From positions 53,229 to 117,228 of the forward strand of contig CAJNOL010000630.1 of the NCBI GenBank assembly GCA_905250125.1: a DNA stretch of 64,000 nucleotides, written 5' to 3'. The stretch is from Rotaria sordida. Taxonomy: Eukaryota > Rotifera > Eurotatoria > Philodinida > Philodinidae. The position numbers were made by a program, and so were the translations under genes. The notes under the pieces are model-generated. The model made no database searches and was not told the DNA's origin. It saw only the letters and a list, made by a program, of their open reading frames with translations. This document shows, piece after piece, positions 34,287 to 47,900 of the stretch (position 1 is its first letter; each line of letters opens with the position of its first letter).

Positions 34287-35977
34287 ATGACAAATCATCA
34301 TTCTAATATAGAAGTATGTAGTTAGTTGAAGGTATGAATTGATGAATAGAAAAAAGATTTACTTATCGGTTTTTGTGGTTTCTTTTTTTCTTTTGGGATT
34401 TAATTAGTCATTACGTACGATTAAATCTAATGAACAACGTTTAAAATCACTTGATGAATATGAACGTGAAAAAAAACTTAAAAAAAATTTAATAAAAGAT
34501 TCATTAAATAATCAAAATAAAGCAACACATTTAAAATTTGATTCTGATAATGAGGATGATCAACCAAAAGAATTTATTGAAAAAAAATTTCAATTATTTG
34601 ATGATAACGAAGAAATATTAAATGTTGATGAACATTTTAATTCAAAAACTACTACAAAAAAAAGAAAAAAATTACAAGATCTTCAAGTACGTTTAACAAC
34701 AACAAATGATCCACGTTTTCAATTATCTGAACAATTTCTTGATGATCATCAGAAAACATTTGATGATAATGATGATGATGATGATGATAATGATAATAAT
34801 GATATTTCAATTGAAGAAGAAAAAAAGAAATCTCTGGCTATACTTGATCAAATAACAAATGCTAGATCTTCTATATCAAAACCTAAAACAAAAATGATTC
34901 GTTTTGATCCTAGTAAAACTGAACACAGAATTTATGAACTTAATTCAGGAATTGAAACTTCTGGAGATAATTTTAAAACTTCAGAAGATATCAAACCAAA
35001 ATCAATATTAAAACAAACCAAAGAAACAATACCAACTATGTAAGTTTAATATTCACATAGAAGTAAGATCTGTCAGATTCTAAATATTCAGATCCAGACT
35101 TTATGGGCTCTACACATATAGACTATTTGCTTTGAATTGATATAAAAAACTCAAAATTGTTGAACTATTTTATTTTGCATATTATAAATTTGTTTGTTTC
35201 TTTTTTTATGTTAAGTGATTCGACACGAACCTATGAATTCGATGAATCTAAATTAAAATCAATGTTTAATAAAACATCAAATTTAACAAATACTTCAAAA
35301 GAAAATGAAGGATTTCAATTTCAGTTTTTTAATAATAATGAACCTATTACTTTACCTACTCCAAGTTTGTTTAATTTCTCTTAATATTCAAATGTATGTA
35401 TATAGGTAAATGCTTTTGATTTTTATAGAAGTATCTTCATTACCTAAACCAATATCGAATGGAAAATCGAAAATCTTTTTAAATAAAATCGATGATACAT
35501 CAAGTGATGAAGATGATAATGAAAAACCATCTTTATCAGAAGAGTAAATATTATATATAGAAATCAAAAATATTGATTTCCTTTTTTTTTTTTCTTTAAA
35601 TAGTACGGAAATAAAAGGTGAAATAACAAATGAAACATTCTTTTTTTTTGATATTGATGATCGATTAAAAGGTAAAATTTCCTTTTTCTATTGTTCTTAT
35701 AAAATCAAATTTTAAATTTTTATTTTTATAAATTTTAGATGGTTTAGAAAGTTTCGTACGTACTGAAGATTTAAATGAACTTGAACGAACATGGCCAACA
35801 AAACGAAAAGAAATAGGCGAAGTAAAAAACATCTTTTTTTTCTGTTTTATTTTAAACAAATATTTCAATTAGGCTCTTCGAACAAAACATCGTAAAGCTA
35901 TACAACGGAAAGATAAGCATCGAGTATTTAATCATCGTCGTCAACAAAAACAATATTCTAAATCGAATATTGACTAA
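34287..35977 (+). CDS. NOL8: Nucleolar protein 8-like, RRM absent
   Basis: Seven exons, 34287-34313, 34408-35039, 35216-35364, 35429-35543, 35604-35671, 35739-35821, 35873-35977, in one frame; 392 residues. NOL8 is a nucleolar protein linked to ribosome biogenesis and Rag GTPase binding. Matches to the C-terminal half of the vertebrate protein (about 1170 residues) are: an N-terminal basic helix (NEQRLKSLDEYEREKK), HLKFDSDNE, LQDLQVRLTTTNDPRFQLSE followed by FLDD, IRFDPSKTEHRIYEL, FQFQFFNNNEP, ETFFFFDIDDRLK and a basic C-terminus. Acidic Asp/Asn runs lie near 120-145. The vertebrate N-terminal RRM is not encoded: the only in-frame start is a nine-codon exon, and there is just 311 bases to the previous gene. 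Start is the least certain part; a farther 5' exon cannot be excluded. Confidence 0.78.
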
Positions 35978-36090
35978 ATGTTTTACTTCCATATTGTTAT
36001 TTTTTAAGAAAAGAAAATTAACAGTAATTTGTTATTTACTGTTTTTTTTTTTGTTATTAGCAAGGAAAGAAATGTTAGAAAACTTTGTCT

Positions 36091-36105
36091 TTCTTTTCGT
36101 TTTAG
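36091..36105 (+). promoter_or_regulatory. Splice-acceptor-like site directly before an ATG
   Basis: A pyrimidine tract ending TTTTAG sits five bases upstream of the TOMM6-like start and 114 bases after the NOL8 stop. With no room for a promoter plus leader exon of ordinary size, it could be a spliced-leader trans-splicing acceptor. Trans-splicing is known in bdelloids, but its use here is inference. Confidence 0.45.
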
Positions 36106-36110
36106 ATATA

Positions 36111-36388
36111 ATGTTTTTTCCATCTGAAGGAGGTTTACCTGCAGGTGCAGGAGGTCGTCGACCAGGCGCAAATCGTCCTACTGGACCAGCAACAAAATGG
36201 GATTATATTAAAACATTTTACTATGATCCAGTAAAATGGTAAAATTCTATAGAAAAAAAAAAGAAAATAGTTTCAAAATTACTTTTTGTTTATATTATAG
36301 GGATTTTGTCAAAAGTGTTGGTTTTTTTGCTATTACAGTTTATATGATTCGAGATTTTGCATCAAATGATCTTCTTCCAATGGATTAG
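36111..36388 (+). CDS. TOMM6: Mitochondrial import receptor subunit TOM6-like
   Basis: Two exons, 36111-36238 and 36301-36388, encode 71 residues. A Gly/Pro/Arg-rich N-terminus (about 1-28) is followed by WDYIKTFYYDPVKWDFVK, a single hydrophobic helix (SVGFFAITVYMIRDFA) and a short acidic C-terminus ending LLPMD. The pattern of aromatic segment, Asp-Phe, membrane helix, then Arg-x-[LF]-x-x-x-DL-x-P matches animal TOMM6, a small stabilising subunit of the TOM complex in the outer mitochondrial membrane (human 74 residues). The start is the first ATG after the acceptor-like site. Family assignment rests on a short stretch, so other small mitochondrial membrane subunits remain possible. AATAAA at 36416-36421. 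Confidence 0.62.
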
Positions 36389-37863
36389 AACAATAGTTGT
36401 TTTTCTTTTGTTTGAAATAAAGTATTAACAAACAACAAAAATAAAATTATCTGTTTCACGATTATTGAACGTATTTTAACGATCTTTATGGAGTTTTATA
36501 AAGAAATATTGATCGTTTCAGGCGAAATGGAACATACGCACCTTTGATTCTTTATAAGGGTTATTTTTCTCAATAAGTTCTTTTAGCATACACTAGTAAT
36601 TAGTGGGATTAATCGTTTTAGGTTTCAGCCAGTAAAAATTTTTAGTTCTAGTTTCCTACTTAATAATATATATACTAGTGGAAAATGCGATATCATTTTC
36701 TAGCTGTCTCAATGTGCTCGAGACATAATGCATAGCCCACATAACTCCTAATATCCTTCTTCTTGAAGGTTCATTACTTTTTTTTTATTCACCAATATTT
36801 CGTCTTATTCTGCAAGTTTATGTATTCGACAACTCTGTTGTTTACGAAAAAAAAAGATTAATTTTATTATCAAAATTGTAATAGCAAATATTGAAGTGAT
36901 CATTACTCGCATAAACTTTTAGAACAGATGAATTGTGAGAATATGATATTCGACGCAAATTTTACACGACCATAAAAGATATCATTCCCAATGAAAAATT
37001 GTTGGCTTTTTTAGTTGACTATTAATTAAAAATGTAATTAGCGAATATCTCTCTAGTTATATGAGATAAAAGAAACAGAAAACTTCAGGATAGATTCTAT
37101 GGCACAAACCATATCTATAGTGGAATATTCAGCAAGATTGAACTCCTCAAAAAAATCAATATTCCAGAAATCCTGTCAAATCTCGAAACAAAAAATGTTT
37201 ATCTTACGATCATCTAGAGATTCTAAAGAAGGATTTGTACCGTTTGAAATTGGTTTTGAACTTCTCATTCAGTTATAAGCTCATTGATTGTTTTGAAAAA
37301 TTGAGCCATGCTCGGAAAAAACTTCGGATAGACTGTTTGTAACCTCAAGAGTTATCTACAGAATATATTATTGAGTTTTTAAAAATGCTGTCTCAATTCG
37401 AAGTTTTTTTTAAAGCTAAAATACATGAATTGCAAATCGATATCCTTTTTAACACTATTTTTTTTTACTGATGCCTCCTCTAGATAATAGTATTTAGAAT
37501 AAATTAATTTATATGTAACATATAAAAATTAGCTCGAGAAAAGTTCATTATTCTGAGATATACGTGTTTTAATTTTGCAAAGTCACGTTATTAACGGACA
37601 ATTTTGTTCGTATGTTTGAAGTGATATTTCAAACTTCAGATATTGAAAGATTGAAGAATAATTGTCAAAAGAAATCTAACTTTCAAGTTGAGTATAACAT
37701 TGATATCGATGAAGAAAGTTTTCAAAGAAAAAAAAGAAATTCATTTAAGTCAAATTTCTCTGATTTCATTCATACTATTATATAACGTCGATGCCTGTTA
37801 TTATTTTTCAAAAAATATAAAAAAAAAGATAGTATGATTCCAAATAAAACAAAAAAAATCTTC
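36389..37863. other. Intergenic between TOMM6-like and OPT genes
   Basis: Convergent 3' ends on both sides. No gene is visible. It contains one dispersed repeat fragment (37180-37480). Confidence 0.5.
37180..37480 (-). repeat. Dispersed repeat fragment, second copy at about 56380-56690 in opposite orientation
   Basis: The reverse complement of this stretch matches the element in the DNAI1-like intron over about 250-300 bases, including CAGCATTTTT, a block reading TATATTCTGTAGAYAACTC, TTTTCAAAACAAYCA and GTTCAAAACYAATT. This shows a mobile family present twice in the window. Confidence 0.75.
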
Positions 37864-40800
37864 TCAATTAATAGATATTGGACGATCTCTGGGAATAATT
37901 CCCGAATAATTAGCATGTGAGAATGGACAACCATCTCCAGTATGTCCACCAGTTCCCCACCATGTTGGAAATTCTATTCCATTATTTTGCATTATAAAAA
38001 AGATTATTAATACACCAAAAGCCACACCACAATCCATTGCTGCCGAAAAAACATATGCATAGCGTTTCCACCATGATCGTGCATGTCGAAGAAGTATAAA
38101 ATTGAAAATAAATCCAACTAAAAGCCATGATGGAAAATTACCAGGTGGAGCCGGTGGCATTATTGCTGTTGCTGTTAACATAATTGGAAAATGAATATAT
38201 TTCAACCATTTAACATTAGGAAATTTTTTCATAAGAAACCAAAATGGTATAGGAAGAAGAATACCACCGAGAAAACCATAGAGAAGTGGTGAATAGATAG
38301 ATCCTTTGCCAAACATTTTTTTTGGACCTAAGTTATACATATTAATATAAAAACAATATTTTACTGATACAGATTTCAAAAGAATTAAAAATTTTGAAGT
38401 TTCGGAAAACAATGTTCGATGGTCTTTTTTTTTCTTCTCGAACTCATTCAACAATATAGATAACAAAATTTTGCTTACCGATAGCTCCCCAAATAATAGA
38501 TGCACTAAAAAATATATTAGCATTAGGGCATGTCCATCGAGTATTTTGTGGTGTACAAATATTTGGAATATGATTCATTAAATAGGTTGCTGTTAGATAA
38601 TTCACAATGCCTGCTATAATTGTACCTACTAATTGAGTAACAAACATTGCACGTGGTGGAATCTAAATATAATTATTTAGAAGTTTATTGTTAGTTATAT
38701 ATATATATGTATCATACCTTCATATAATGACCTAATTTTAAATCAGATATTAGAAGTAGAGCTTGATATTGTGTAATATATCCATAAGTTTTAAATGTTA
38801 TATTAGCTAGAGGATCACCGGGAATGACAATACCAGCAACAAATTCAGTAATAACGTTAAGTCCTAAATAAACATTCATATTACGAAGAAAAAAAATAGA
38901 GAAGAAACACTATAGTTACTTACCAATGGTTTGATTGGTAATAGCTTGAACAATACCAGTAGGTAGAACAAAAATAAATGCAATTGCAACAGCAACTAAA
39001 ATTTACATTAAATAGAAAATTAAAAGAAAGAAAATGAAATCAAAGAAATTATTCTCATAGTATTGCTAAATAGAAGACAATATTATGAAATTAAGACCAA
39101 TTCACTTAATTTTTGCTACTTTTATACTAATAAAATAGAGATAGGTAAGTCCGAGTCATGACTCTGACTTGAAAGGTGGATGCCGTTGACTCAAATCATT
39201 CATTCAAACGGTAATTCATATCAACTGCTAGAAAAATCATGCATTCTACTTACGTGAGTACCAGTTGAATGTATATTTTCTCAAAGGTGGTATTTTAATG
39301 AGATCGAATCGTTCAAATTTTTTACAAGCTAGTATTTGTATTTTAACATCTTAGAAGAAGAATAAGTCGAAGGAAAATCGCGAGATTTTGGTATTCCGAA
39401 GTCTCACTTTCCCTCCCTTCTTAACAATAAGACATTAATTCAAATGTTAATAAGTATTTTTTTTTACTGGTAAACAACTTTAAGTTTAGGTTTTTATTTA
39501 CAAAAATTGATACTTTCTTACTATCTTGTGAAACTGTATGAAAGTGAACGATCGATGTCACTGACGTCTTTTTGTTGATAAAGCTATAGTAGTTGTGTCA
39601 TTTTATTTTATGTAGGACTGTTCTTATTTTAGTTTTTGTGCATAAAAACTAGGAACAAGATATGAATGCCAATATACTAATATAAGAATAACAAGTTTTC
39701 TTTTATCAATAAAATAGAATGTTTGACACAAAACAAATCTGCAAAACGTCAAACTTTAAGCCAAAAATTTCGTAACAATAAAGTATAACCGCATATCATT
39801 TCTCATTCATGCAATGTTTTATCCAAATTTTCTCTTTCAAAGGAGTAGTTTAAAACTTCAGCAGGATGAATACCTATTTTTGAGAGAACAAAAACATAGC
39901 GCATGTTAAAATAATCACAAAATCTGGAACGATCACTCTGATGTCTGGAGAGGTGCCGCTTCTACACTAGATAAAACACTGCATACATTATCGGTAAATT
40001 ATTTATATTTCATTCGAAATATCACAAAACTTTATTCAACTTACGAATTAGATAATACCATGGCATTAATTTACCAACATGACAAACAATAATAGCAAGA
40101 GTAAATGCTATGATAAACAATACGGTATACCTAAATAAAAAACATATTCCATCTTTTTTTTTTTATAAATAATTCTTATACATACCACCATTCTGGTGCT
40201 TCACGATAGCGAGACATAAGTACAGCATGAATGTCATTATGATCATCCTTCAGAGATGATCGAAATTGTTTTATTATTGTTTTACCTTTATATCATTGGT
40301 AATGTTTAGTTTTCTTCAAAAATAAAAATAAAAAAATAAATGATAACTTACCATGATACAATATCGTATGAACAATAACTGCTGATATTGCAGCAAATGA
40401 TATAGCATACGAAAGAGCAAGAATAGTTGACATTCGAAGTTCACCTTTATAAGATAATTATAAATGAGAAAAATGATTAGATCACATAAATATTTTTACA
40501 AAATTAACATACCATAGTTTTTATAAGCAGTTTCATTTAAACGCATTTGTGAATTTAGTACAGCCGAAACATTATAGAAATAACCGTCTGCAGTAAAAAC
40601 ACGATTACTAACAATTGGCATTGCTTTTGAATCCCATAGATTAGTATAATATACAATAGGTGCTATTATCCATGCTAATAAAACAAAGCCAATCAGTATA
40701 TTAATTTGAGCCCTATATAAATATAAACAAGAATAAAATTTATGTATGAAAAACAAAATAACGAGTCTATTCTATTAGTTCACTTGCCAGAATGGAACAA

Positions 40801-41943
40801 TTATTGGTGAACCAAGAAATGCAACCCATGCATTCCAATCAATTTCTATTGAACCTATACCAAGTCCATTAATTCCAGTAAGTTGTGAGAGAACAACATT
40901 ATCTGGTTTAATCATACATATCCAAGAAAAAAGTGATAAAGCAGGAAAAATAAAACCAGGAAACCAATACCATAAAAATTGACACAATGATGCAATGAAA
41001 AAAAATCGTAGACGTGACATTTTCCAATATGATTCTTTATTTACTTCTTCTTTACTATCAATATCTCTATCATTATGTAAAGTTCGAAAAAGAGCACAAT
41101 TAACAAGATTAGTTGGCCATATCATAGCTGATGGCCAAACAAGAAATTTTCGCATAATACCAGCTATTCCATAACCTAAAATTTGTGATGTAATAACAAA
41201 AGTAATACCAACTAATGGATGAAGTAAGCGTTTATAAAATATTCGCAATGTTGTAATAACATCAATAGCATATGCTGTACTCTATAGAGTATAAATGATA
41301 TATATTTTTTCTTTTTTTTTTTATTGTATATTAAAAATAAACTTACACATGTTGCATTAGCCATTGCTGTTATAATACAATGTTCTTTAATAGTAAATGG
41401 ACCTGGATTAAGAGTAAAACTCCATCGAAATATTTTAAATTTTCGATCTGGTAATATTTTAGCCATTCCTTTACCTAATGGATATGTTAATAATTGTGCA
41501 ACAAGAGTACCAACAAAAAGTGGTGATGTTCGATACCAAAAAAATTGATTTACAAACGAAAGAAGACATGTAAATAAAAGACCAAGGAACCATGATCGAA
41601 ATGTTAAAACCAATATAGAAGGATCATCTTTATTTGAAACATTTGTTGCTACTTCTTCATCTAATACTTGTTCATTCCCATTAGTAGAAATTGATTGTGT
41701 TGAAGCTACGGAATCTTCTGGATTATCAATATGAACTGTTGAAGTTTCATTACTAAATACAATATTTAAATTATTTGTATTAGATTCAATATTTGGAAAC
41801 AGTTCTAAATCAATATTGTCTTCATATTCTTCTGCAAAAGCTATATTGTCTTCACCATGTTTCGTTTGATTTTTTGTATATTTTTTACGATTCGGATTAA
41901 TTTGATAAACGGGTGTAATAAGCCGTACGCGATTAGTCGCCAT
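37864..41943 (-). CDS. Oligopeptide transporter, OPT family
   Basis: Integral membrane transporter expected to import small peptides or related substrates with protons. Ten exons in transcription order: 41943-41347, 41281-40788, 40712-40513, 40444-40352, 40285-40186, 40130-40045, 38995-38924, 38863-38718, 38662-38479, 38327-37864; 811 residues. After an acidic cytosolic N-terminus (about 1-105) come many hydrophobic helices. OPT landmarks are the [10 protein letters not shown] motif (179-188), [48 protein letters not shown] and [13 protein letters not shown]. The ORF upstream of the chosen ATG lacks a methionine. Exon 2 ends with a GC donor (GCAAGT). I know the OPT family from fungi, plants and prokaryotes and not from typical animals, so horizontal acquisition followed by intron gain is likely. 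Intron 6 is 1.05 kb. Confidence 0.92.
38996..40044 (-). other. Long intron 6 of the OPT gene
   Basis: A 1049-base intron in a gene whose other introns are 54-75 bases long. No coding exon and no clear inverted repeat was recognised in it, apart from short palindromes such as GTCCGAGTCATGACTCTGAC near 39150. It may hold a degraded insertion. Confidence 0.5.
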
Positions 41944-44900
41944 GTTCAATATCAATTAATCCTAAAATGTAAAACAATACCAATTATTTTCTATTTTTCT
42001 TTTTGATAAAATAAATTTTTTTATAACAAAAACAAAAATATTCTGATAACAACCTTAATGACATGTACATCGGAGGTAAGCTTGTGTTATAATGAAGTGA
42101 AGAAAGGGGAAGAAGCAAAAAGAAGAGTAAATATTTAAGAGAAAAATGAGAGAATAGATTATTTTAGAGGAACAAGAGTGAGCCGAATAACCATTCACTA
42201 TTAGAAATATATAAGTGATTCTAAATAGAGCAAAAAATGATTGTACAGATGATTTTAATTGCTAAGATACATTTTATCAAGTTTTAAAAAATAGCTACAT
42301 GTTTTTATTAATAATATCTATTTCGTAACAATAAAAATGGGAAATGCAGGAAAACGAGGAGAGGATGTCGCTACAACGTTTTTAAAGTAGATTATGTTTA
42401 CTAATCCACGTACTATGTTAATTTCGATAAATAATCATTGTTATTAAATTATGTCAATGAGAACTTATTGACCTTATATAACGAATAAAAAGAGAAAAGC
42501 ATCGTCATCCATGAAAGGATAGAAAAAATAGTAAATGAATAGTGTAAAATATTTGAAATTAGTCGTTTTAACTGCCATAAAATAAAAAAATATATATAGA
42601 AATTTTTAATTTGACATACAGAAATTTTAATGTGAGTTTAATAAGCTTTCTTTTTATTTTTCTATTTTATATAATCATTAATTTCTTTCTACGCTATTTA
42701 GACTTACTCTATTTAATGTTTCATATATTTTGTGTTAACTCATCCAGAAAGAGTCAAACAAGTAATGCAAACGAAAATGGTCACGTTGTTATTTTTTTTT
42801 TAAACATATGATTCATTTATTGCTGTTTATTTCTGACGTAAAAGTCGTATTTCAAAACGATTAGTTCTTTTCAAGACAAAAAAAAACATCACATTATGAT
42901 TATTTATGTAAATTAAAAATGCCAATGTCTAGAAATATTGAACGCTTGGATAACAACCAATCTGCTAAGTATCTGGTGCAACTATATGGTATATGTAAAC
43001 TTGAGTATTATAGAACGAGGAAAAAAAAAGAAAAAAGAACGAGTATAGAATATTATGCCATCGAGCAAACGATTGTGGCGAAAAAAACGAAGACGTGGGT
43101 GTAGATGAAAATTGCCAATAAGAGAAAGAAAAAGAAAAAGAAGAAAAGAAAGAAAAGAAAGAAAAGAAAACGACTTCGTAGTCTAACTATCACTATGAAG
43201 TTTTTAGGATCGTGATACACTATTGGACTCAAATTATCCTATATTTCACTAAAGCTAGCATAAAAATATTGGCAACTATTAGAAAATAATTCAATGTAGT
43301 GAATACATTTATGTCTATAAACTTTTCTATGAATATTTATCATAAAATACTTATTAATCGTCATAATTTTTGTACGTTAGTTTTGATGAAAAGTTATATC
43401 TATCCTCAGACATTCATTGTTTTGACCTACATTTTAGCCCTTATCTCTACGTAAGAAAAAGGCATGATAAGTTCGAGCACTGAAAAGTTTATTTACGTGT
43501 TGTCTGATCATGACTAAAGTTATCGTGACGTGACATGCTTACTAAAATTGATTAGGATTGACGATTATTCACAAAGTGTTCTCAATTCATGGATGTATCA
43601 AATAATAATAGTAGCCAACCAACCTTACAAAAAAGTTTCAAAAATCATTAATAAAATCTTCTAAAGCAATAATAATTTCATAACTACCAGAAAATTGACA
43701 ACTATTTGGCACATGAAAGTAAATTATAACTTTCATTTATATAGAAAAGAAAGATTTTATCACAAATTTAAAAAAAAAATGATTAATTAAGATGTTCATA
43801 GAAAAGTCACGCGTTTATGTTTAATAATTTAATCTTTTTTTTTTTATATTGACCTTTTATGAATCATACATTTTCTAATAGAAATTCTTTTGAATAAAAT
43901 AAGGGATCATTTTCATAAAGCTCAAATAGAAAAAAACAACATCAGTCATCAATTTTCTAGTGAACGAATAAAGTCATTCTGAAGAAAGACTGGCAAGTTG
44001 GCCGCTGTCATAGCTGAGAGAATGAGAGTTTGCTTCACTAATCAATGTATCAATTTAGAATGAAGATTACATAAATTCTTCAACTGTTTTAAATTTTATT
44101 CTGTACTTACAGTTCAACTAAATTATTATATCACAACACAAGCAATGTTCTCTGTTCGTGCCATAAACTGTCCAAATCTGATGGCGATTCTTTGATCATG
44201 TCATCTGTCGAAAGCGTTTGCGAATTCGCCAACAAATAGTACTGATACATTCAATCCAATATGGTGGAGCTTCCTTACTGAAACTTCGACATGCTCTCTT
44301 TTTTTCACTTGACTACTAGCCCTTTATCCTCTGTTGACTGATTAAGACTTAACTGTTTTTACTATACTTCATTAAAAGGTATATATTGCTGCTTTTCCTA
44401 GGAGAATTTCTTTCTCGCTTCTGTCTAATGATAAATTTGTCACTCGATGATTATTTTCGACTAAAGAAAATGTCATTGAGTACTCACAGGTATTTGTAGC
44501 AGAAAGGTTGAACACGATTTCGTTATTTACACAGATTAAACTGCTTTGTTCCACGTTCCGATGTGTTTAGTATAGACACAACATGGATATCATCTCATGA
44601 CATGATAGACTCACTTGTAATGCTTGATGAAAGAAATTCTTGGTGCTTTCTAGAATTCCAAGAAACAGCCTAACCTATTTTTTGTTCTTTCTTTTTCTAC
44701 TTTTTTCTTTTTTCTTTCTCTTTCAATTTTTTCCTCGTCACTTTTCTCTTCGAACAATCTGCATAACTACAATAACGTCCTTTTAAGATTACAATTGTCA
44801 AAGAACAATAAAAGGCTTTACAAGAAGAAAAAATGCCATTGTGAATAGAAAGAGTGATTTTCAGTCTGGAAAATTGTTCTACTTCGTATGAGTTTTGTTG

Positions 44901-47900
44901 AATAACTTGTTTACGTCGTTTGCCTATTATTATTATTGCTTTTGTAAGGTACCGCTAGCGCCAAATCCAAGTAGATTTTTTTCTCATTTACCTATATATA
45001 GTTTGATAGACCTTGATAAGTTGCTCATAAATATAGAGTTTTTATTTCTATTCCACCGTTATTTGATTGAAAAAAAGCTCGAATGCCCGAAAATATAAGA
45101 TTAATAATTGTGAACTCACCTGTTTTTTTGCAAAGATCATTAAATTTCGCTTATGTTATTTTTTCAAACTGTATGAAAACATTTTATTCTGATTCAAAAG
45201 ATATTATTTGATTTAATTTCGAAGTAATAATCTTAAAAGAATTCTGTTCAATGTACATAGCTTCAGCATACTTCGTAACACCTATTTGTTAATATTCGTG
45301 TAAACTGCTCCAATTTTTTTTGCAACAAAAGATAAAATCAAATGTCCTATTTCATTAGAATCGCCAGACTAGAAACTACAAAAATATCAATTCAGTTTTT
45401 CTCAGATTTTATTTTATTGTTGAGAAAGATGCGTTTACTAGAATACTCACAAATAGATGCTATGAAGCATGTTGGAGTTACCTATACCGGACAGCATTTT
45501 TTTAAGCTTATTACTTGAAAAAAATAACATAATTGAAATTTGATGATTTTCGTAATAAAAAACAGCGAATTCATAATTACCGATGCTACATTTTTGATTA
45601 TTCGAGCTTTTTTTTTAACCAAACAATGGTGGAACTACAATAAAAACTAAATATTGGTGACCCAAGAAAAAATTCACTTGAATTTTGTATTAGTGATACC
45701 TTACACCTTGCAAAAATAATATTGACATCATGCCAAATATTGACTAATAGACTTGTTGCTTCAAAATGATATCTAAATTGAAGCCTTTAGTTATTGAAAT
45801 GTACGGGTTTTTTAGTAATCATTCCTTAGCTGATGTAAAGAAGCACTTTTTACTTTTTCAACCATAAAAGAACAACAAAACTGTGTTAGTATTTTTTTAC
45901 GATTTTTCTTGATTAAACAACAGAATAAGAAATGTAAAATTTATTTTTTGTTGTTTATCGTTCTATTTGTGTACATAATCAAACAGAAAGAATTCAAACT
46001 TCTTTCAATTTTCTCATTGTTTATTTAATCATTTATAAAATTAGATTGATCGAAATAGACAATATCGCTTAGTTCATTCTATCCACAAAATGATTATATT
46101 CTACATGTTTCATTTTTCTCGTAAAATAAATGGTTTGTTTTTTCAATGAGCATTCTAGGTAATTCACGGCAAGTACAGAGTTTCTCGAGTATGAGTACTA
46201 CCAAAGTCGTACTCAAAGAATTTGCAATTCAATGGCAAGTTTACATTGTTCTGAATATTGCCGATGAAGTGGTTCCTCACCACATATCCATTCAATTTGA
46301 TCTAGTCACCTACTGTTGTGACTTTTATATTAATGGAGAGGGCAACTAATCTGTTTGTCTTACTAACTCTCTCAAAGAAATCTTCTATTTCTAGACAAAT
46401 AGATATACTGAAGAATGTTTTCGGAAATGGAAATTTTAGTAGAGAAGATTTACCAAGAACAGAAAGCAACGTTTAAGTCTCAACGTTATCGAAGAAATAC
46501 CTGCTCAAAACCATCGTAGACAGAATACCAAGTCAGTAAACATTAATGTCATGAGTAGTTTAAGAAACTACTGTATTGAGTTTTGAAACTCGAAAAATAT
46601 AGAAGAAACTCAGGTTGACTGATGCCAGTCATGTTAATCGACGATAAAGTTTGACAAAATAGATAGAATAGTAGCATAGAATTTATTAATTAATGTCTTT
46701 TGTGCATGAGCATCTCTGGCGTTATATTATCATAGAAACCATCTATTTTGTCTGAAATCTCGAGTGAAAATTCGTACTCCTACTTGCCCAGCAGTATAAT
46801 CCACATCAGTAAAAAAAACAATAGATTCATTTATTTAATAGGACTTCTTATTAGGTTTTCTCTGAAAGCTAATTTTAAAAGCTACTAACCAATTCTCTTT
46901 TCTCATAGACTTGATACAACACATTTTATTTTATTGTAAAACATTAAATATACAGTTAATAGCAGGTAATGCTAAAGTTCATCGTACCTGATCTTCTTCT
47001 AGTTTCGACTTCTATCATCTTGTTTTCTTAAGAAAATCTTTTATCTTTGCTTGCCTATGGACATTTATTTATAAAAATTACAAAGCCTGAACAAAAACAA
47101 AAATATGCGTTTATGAAACATGAAAAAAAAGTATTGTATTGAATTTGGTCGTTAAAATGATGTAAAATAAACAATTTAAACGAAAGAAAACCTACTTCTA
47201 TTTGATCAAATTATCTGTAGAGTAGTTTTTTAGCTAATCCGCATGACTACACAATAGATGTATTTTCAATTCTAAAAATATAGCATCTAAATTAGAACAT
47301 ATTTAATCGCTTAAATATTTATTTATAGACTTTGCAAAAATCGTATGATCAGATCGATATTAAATCTTACAATAAGATATTTAAACGATTTCGTAGGGTC
47401 ATACAGTATGAATCTTATGATTTCCGACTGTTCGTAAGATTTTTTTTCACCTGAGTTGCTTTTAATTAGAAACAGAGATCTGGTAAGTCCTCTTGTTCGA
47501 AACCAGTTTAGACTTCTATATCTAATTTCTTTAGTTTAAGTCGATTTTGATCACTTTTTTATTTGATAAGATTTGTCTTTTATTTCGTTTCCGTTTTGAT
47601 AATTTTAATATGAACAGCAAAACCAACAGAAATATGAAGTAAAAAATCTAATCCAAAATCGACCATGAACGATGATGCGTGATAAAGCATCGTTTATACT
47701 GTTTAGATAATACATTAAGCTTTTGAATTTCATTAGTGCCTACAAAAATTCATTATACTCTAACATCATGATTGTAAGACACGCATGTGATACAATGCAT
47801 CTGTGTTCTTAAAAACCATCCACATCAACCACACACTCATGTGAATAGAAAATTGTTTTTTTCAGACAATTTCATTAATCATTCAATGTCCTGATGTCCC

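Noticed and set aside
40781..40783. GT donor after CAA in OPT exon 2 (GTGAAC)
   Set aside because: Joining it to the next acceptor shifts the frame into a stop; the GCAAGT donor four bases earlier keeps the OPT frame.
46146..46349. 67-codon frame with somewhat mixed base use
   Set aside because: No splice sites, start context or family resemblance that would support a gene.
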